Positions 60,854 through 64,000 of a DNA stretch of 64,000 bases are shown here, piece after piece. The notes below the pieces were generated by a model. That model was not told where the DNA came from. It searched no databases and saw only the letters and a list, made by a program, of their open reading frames with translations. This DNA is from Terriglobia bacterium (GTDB lineage: Bacteria > Acidobacteriota > Terriglobia > Bryobacterales > Bryobacteraceae), in NCBI GenBank assembly GCA_020073305.1, contig JAIQFK010000010.1:124001-188000 (forward strand). The letters are read 5' to 3'. Positions within the stretch are counted from its first letter, which is position 1. Each line of letters starts with the position of its first letter. The position numbers and the translations under genes are program-made.

Positions 60854-61849
60854 TTGAAACAGACTGTGCTAGTTTTGTTTCTGTTGCCGCTCCTCGGTTG
60901 GGCGGCGCCCGCACCGGCTCGTCCGGCTGATAAGACCGACACGCTGCGGCTGGAGTCGAGCGTGGTGGCCATGGGGTCGGCCTATTCAGTCGCGGTCTAT
61001 GGCGATGACCGGACGCGGATGGAAGAGGCGGTGGACGCGGCTTTTGAAGAAGTCCGCCGGCTCGACCAGATGCTCTCGAATTACAAGCCGGAGAGCGAAC
61101 TGAGTGAGGTGAACCGCTGGGCGGCCGCGAGGCCCGTCCAGGTGACGCCCGAAATGTTCAGTCTGCTGTCGGCTTGCCTGGCGTACAGCCGGGAAAGCGA
61201 AGGCGCGTTCGATATCAGCGTCGGGCCGCTGATGACGATCTGGGGGTTTTACAAAGGCACGGGCCGGCTGCCGCACCGCGCGGAGATTCGCGGCGTGCTG
61301 GAGCAGGTTGGGTACCGCAATGTGATTTTGGATGCGGAGAACCGGACCGTGCGGTTTGCGCGGCAAGGCGTCGAACTGGACCCGGGGGGCATCGGAAAAG
61401 GGTACGCGGTCGACCGGATGGTTGAGGTTCTGAAGCCGTACGGCATCCGAACGGCGCTGGTCTCGGCATCGGGAAGCAGCATTTACGGCCTGGGGGCGCC
61501 ACCGGGCGAGAAGGGCTGGAGAGTGCAGATCCGCGATCCGAAGGACGAAAGCAAGAGCGTGGCTGAGGTGTATTTGAAGGACGAATCGATGTCCACATCG
61601 GGTAACTATGAGAAGTTTTTCCGTGCGGAGGGCCACATCTACAGCCACATAATGGACCCCAGAACCGGTTGGCCGGCACAGGGCGTTCTTTCGGTGTCGG
61701 TGATCGCCCAGCGGACCCTCGACAGCGAAGCGTGGACCAAGCCTCTTTTCGTGAACGGCCGCGCCTGGGCCCTCAAACACAAACCAGCAGGTCTTCGCGC
61801 GTTTTTCTGCGAGGACACTGCGGAGCAAACATGCGCGTGGCTCCCATGA
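60854..61849 (+). CDS. apbE: FAD:protein FMN transferase (ApbE family), exported
   Basis: A 331-residue periplasmic enzyme that attaches FMN to Thr residues of target proteins such as Rnf/Nqr subunits. TTG at 60854 begins a signal peptide (KQTVLVLFLLPLLGWAAPAPA). The ApbE domain has RLESSVVAMGSAYSVAVYGDD, EEVRRLDQMLSNYKPESELSEVNRWAA, FDISVGPLMTIWGFYKG, GIGKGYAVDRMVEVLKPYGIRTALVSASGSSIYGLG, MSTSGNYEKFFRAEGHIYSHIMDPRTGWPA. The family often has VxxGGN; here VSASGS. No partner flavoprotein gene is visible. It is one base after rbfA and its stop overlaps the hemE start region. Confidence 0.92.
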   Translation: MKQTVLVLFLLPLLGWAAPAPARPADKTDTLRLESSVVAMGSAYSVAVYGDDRTRMEEAVDAAFEEVRRLDQMLSNYKPESELSEVNRWAAARPVQVTPEMFSLLSACLAYSRESEGAFDISVGPLMTIWGFYKGTGRLPHRAEIRGVLEQVGYRNVILDAENRTVRFARQGVELDPGGIGKGYAVDRMVEVLKPYGIRTALVSASGSSIYGLGAPPGEKGWRVQIRDPKDESKSVAEVYLKDESMSTSGNYEKFFRAEGHIYSHIMDPRTGWPAQGVLSVSVIAQRTLDSEAWTKPLFVNGRAWALKHKPAGLRAFFCEDTAEQTCAWLP

Positions 61850-62868
61850 CCAGCCGTTTTTTGGATGCCTGCCGGCGACGGCCGACGGATGTCCGCCCCG
61901 TGTGGTTCATGCGGCAGGCCGGCCGCTATCTGCGCCAGTACCGCGAGATTCGCTCACGGCACGGCATTCTGGAGATCTGCAAACGGCCCGACTTGGCGGC
62001 CGCGGCTACCTTGCAGCCGGTTGAGATTCTGGATGTCGATGCTGCCATCATCTTTGCCGACCTACTGCTGCCGGTTGAGCCCATGGGTCTGAAACTGCGA
62101 TACGCGGCGGGCGAGGGACCCATTATCGGCAATCCCGTGCGCAGCGGCTCGGATATTGACACGCTTTCCACCGCGAACACCGACGACCTGGGCTATGTGG
62201 GCGAATCGATTCAGACGGTGGTGCGCGCGCTCAGCGGAAGAGTGCCGGTCATCGGCTTCGTGGGCGCGCCGTTCACCATGGCCAGCTACATGATCGAAGG
62301 CGGTGCATCGCGAAATTTCATTCGCACCAAGCGCATGATGTACGCCGAGGAGACGCTGTGGCGCCGCCTCATGGGCAAGATCGTGGATGTGCTGGCGCCG
62401 TTCGCTTCCCTCCAGGTTGCCGCGGGAGCCCGAGCCATTCAGGTGTTCGACAGTTGGGTAGGCGCGCTCGGGCCTGATGATTACGTCCGCTTCGCCGCGC
62501 CCTATTCGCGCGCGCTGATTGAGCGCATCCGGGCCACCGGCGTTCCGGTGATCCACTTCGGCACGGGGGCTTCGGGCTTCTTTCGCGAGTTGCACGCAGC
62601 CGGCGGCGATGTGATGGGTGTTGACTGGCGCATCAATATCGATCAAGCGTGGATGGACATCAGCTACCGGTCGGCGGTTCAAGGTAATCTGGACCCCGTG
62701 GCTTTATTCGCCCCGCTTCCGGAGCTCAAGATGCGCGTGGCGGAGCTGTTGAAACGCACCGGCGCGCGGCCCGGACATATTTTCAACCTGGGTCACGGCA
62801 TCCTGCCGGAAACACCGGTGGATCATGTGAAGGCCGTGGTGCAAATGGTGCGCGAGTTTCACACCTAA
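61831..62868 (+). CDS. hemE: Uroporphyrinogen decarboxylase
   Basis: Decarboxylates uroporphyrinogen III to coproporphyrinogen III in heme synthesis. The protein has VRPVWFMRQAGRYLRQYREIR, ATLQPVEILDVDAAIIFADLLLPVEPMGL, GFVGAPFTMASYMIEGG, IQVFDSWVGALGPDDYVRFAAPY, HFGTGASGF, MGVDWRINIDQAW, VQGNLDPVALFAP and HIFNLGHGILPETPVDHVKAVV. All usual catalytic Asp/Arg/His residues are in place. ATG 61831 has GGAG six bases before it (345 residues); ATG 61846, which overlaps the apbE stop as ATGA, would give 340 and cannot be excluded. Confidence 0.96.
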   Translation: MRVAPMTSRFLDACRRRPTDVRPVWFMRQAGRYLRQYREIRSRHGILEICKRPDLAAAATLQPVEILDVDAAIIFADLLLPVEPMGLKLRYAAGEGPIIGNPVRSGSDIDTLSTANTDDLGYVGESIQTVVRALSGRVPVIGFVGAPFTMASYMIEGGASRNFIRTKRMMYAEETLWRRLMGKIVDVLAPFASLQVAAGARAIQVFDSWVGALGPDDYVRFAAPYSRALIERIRATGVPVIHFGTGASGFFRELHAAGGDVMGVDWRINIDQAWMDISYRSAVQGNLDPVALFAPLPELKMRVAELLKRTGARPGHIFNLGHGILPETPVDHVKAVVQMVREFHT

Positions 62869-62878
62869 CTTGCCTTCT

Positions 62879-64000
62879 GTGTCTTCGGTTGCCATCATCG
62901 GGGGCGGCATCTCCGGCCTCTCCACCGCGTATTACCTCTCCAAAGCCGGCATCTCCTGCACACTGATTGAAGCCCGGCCGCGGCTGGGCGGCGTTATCCA
63001 AACCGAGCACATTCAAGACTGCGTGGTCGAGGCCGGACCCGACAGCTTTTTGTCCGCCAAGCCCCACGCCATGGACCTGATTCGCGAACTGGGCATGGAG
63101 AGCGAAGTCATTGGATCCAACGATCACCAGCGCAAGACCTTCATCCGAAGACACGGTCGCCTGGTGGAGCTTCCCGATGGCGTGCAGATGCTGGTGCCGA
63201 CCAAGATTCTTCCCATGGCGACGACGTCGCTCGTGAGCTGGTTGACGAAAGTTCGCATGGCGCTTGAGTGGTTTCGCAGACCTCGTGCCGCGCCCGATCA
63301 CGACCGGTCGGTTGCGGAATTCGTTGCCGATCACTACGGCCAGGAAACGGTGGACTACCTGGCTGAGCCCCTCCTCGCCGGTATCTATGGCGGCGACCCG
63401 GCCCAGCTCAGCATTTCCAGTGTGCTGGGGCGCTTCGTCGAGTTGGAAGGGAAGTACGGCAGCCTGACGCGCGGCGTCCTGGCGGAGCGTCCCCGGTCGA
63501 AGGGTTCGGCCGCGCCGCTGTTTCGCACGCTGCGTGGCGGCCTGGGATCTCTGGTCGAAGCCGTGACCAAAACCCTCGGGAATCACACGCGATTCCTGCA
63601 CAGGCCGGTTGAGGCGGTGGAGCGCGCAGGCATCGGCTTTCGGTTGCGGGTTGCCGGGCACTGGCTCGACGCGGATCGCGTGGTGCTGGCTTGTGAGGCG
63701 CACCAGGCTTCGCGGCTCACCAGCGCAGTGGATGCACGCCTCTCCGCGCTGCTCGGCTCGGTGGCTTACAGCTCCTCAATGACGATGGCGCTGGGTTTTA
63801 ATCGGGACCAGGTCCGACGCCAAATGCTCGGCTTCGGGTTTCTGGTGCCCCGGGCTGAGCGGCGGAAGTTGCTGGCCTGCACGTGGGTAGGCAACAAGTT
63901 TTCCAGCCGCGTACCCGAATCGCTGGCGCTCCTTCGCTGTTTCCTCGGCGGCGTGGGTGGAGAATCCGTGCTCGAGGAGAACGATGAGGCCATCATCGGC
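62879..64000 (+). CDS. hemG: Protoporphyrinogen oxidase, HemY-type oxygen-dependent (3' end beyond window)
   Basis: Oxidises protoporphyrinogen IX (coproporphyrinogen III in some bacteria) with FAD. The visible 374 residues start with the dinucleotide-binding loop SSVAIIGGGISGLSTAYYLSKAGISCTLIEARPRLGGVIQTEH, then VVEAGPDSFLSAKPHAMDLIRELG, LVELPDGVQMLVPTKILPM, FVADHYGQETVDYLAEPLLAGIYGGDPAQLSISS, FRTLRGGLGSLVEAVTKTL. These are the family's motifs. GTG 62879 is used; a TTG at 62870 is possible. It lies 10 bases after hemE, so this is the end of an apbE-hem extension of the rimP operon. Confidence 0.93.
   Translation, partial: MSSVAIIGGGISGLSTAYYLSKAGISCTLIEARPRLGGVIQTEHIQDCVVEAGPDSFLSAKPHAMDLIRELGMESEVIGSNDHQRKTFIRRHGRLVELPDGVQMLVPTKILPMATTSLVSWLTKVRMALEWFRRPRAAPDHDRSVAEFVADHYGQETVDYLAEPLLAGIYGGDPAQLSISSVLGRFVELEGKYGSLTRGVLAERPRSKGSAAPLFRTLRGGLGSLVEAVTKTLGNHTRFLHRPVEAVERAGIGFRLRVAGHWLDADRVVLACEAHQASRLTSAVDARLSALLGSVAYSSSMTMALGFNRDQVRRQMLGFGFLVPRAERRKLLACTWVGNKFSSRVPESLALLRCFLGGVGGESVLEENDEAIIG

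Overview
This window is an ordinary chromosomal segment, high in GC, from a Gram-negative heterotroph. I infer Acidobacteriota, probably a Bryobacterales/Solibacter-like lineage. The inference rests on the mix of genes: a secreted tricorn-type protease, NHL and other beta-propeller proteins with exported N-termini, a subtilase with WG-rich repeats, a lipoprotein M49 peptidase, an SSS symporter with a tiny partner, and LytS-type kinases, all next to standard bacterial core operons. No 16S rRNA is present, so the taxonomy is not proven. I saw no tRNA, rRNA, CRISPR array, transposase or phage gene. Short palindromic intergenic repeats are the only mobile-like sequences.

Layout. 1-2564 (minus) is the head of the dcw cell-wall/division cluster (mraZ-rsmH-ftsL-ftsI), with a MraZ-box-like array in front. 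2746-5420 holds ribA and a divergent LytS-type histidine kinase followed by a methyltransferase. 5594-9935 (minus) holds a PA14-like protein, a GNAT, a Sua5-type tsaC, prfB with an intact programmed +1 frameshift, a phosphoesterase and a small membrane protein. 10149-13205 (plus) holds a propeller protein and a secreted subtilase ending in a clear terminator. 13385-17548 (minus) is a tightly coupled peptide ABC transporter operon with one ATPase. 17615-21176 is a divergent pair: a membrane HD-GYP/GAF/GGDEF protein and a sigma-54 activator without a receiver domain. 21603-28548 holds two beta-barrel proteins, tricorn protease and a symporter with a 45-residue membrane peptide encoded just upstream. 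28671-33591 (minus) holds glgC, a serine hydrolase, an ankyrin protein and murB. 33621-37940 (plus) holds DUF2461, dnaG and rpoD. 38025-51530 is a mixed accessory stretch of hydrolases, SDRs, NHL proteins, a TPR metallopeptidase-like protein, an M29-like protein, an SGNH esterase, a DPP III-like lipoprotein, a DUF2064 protein and cytochrome c. 52052-55125 holds a beta-CASP nuclease and a GT39-like membrane protein. 55204-64000 (plus) is the rimP-nusA-infB-ylxP-rbfA ribosome/transcription operon, running directly into apbE, hemE and hemG, the last cut by the window edge.

The most notable non-gene signals are: three families of dispersed palindromic repeats, one of which supplies the stop codons of two unrelated genes; the MraZ-box array; a shared -10 box between ribA and the kinase with overlapping divergent starts; the prfB frameshift site; and the terminator-like hairpin in the rimP leader. 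I found no convincing new multi-gene defence or mobile system. The best candidates for something undescribed are the 45-residue symporter partner, the c-di-GMP enzyme/sigma-54 activator pair and the stop-codon-supplying repeats.
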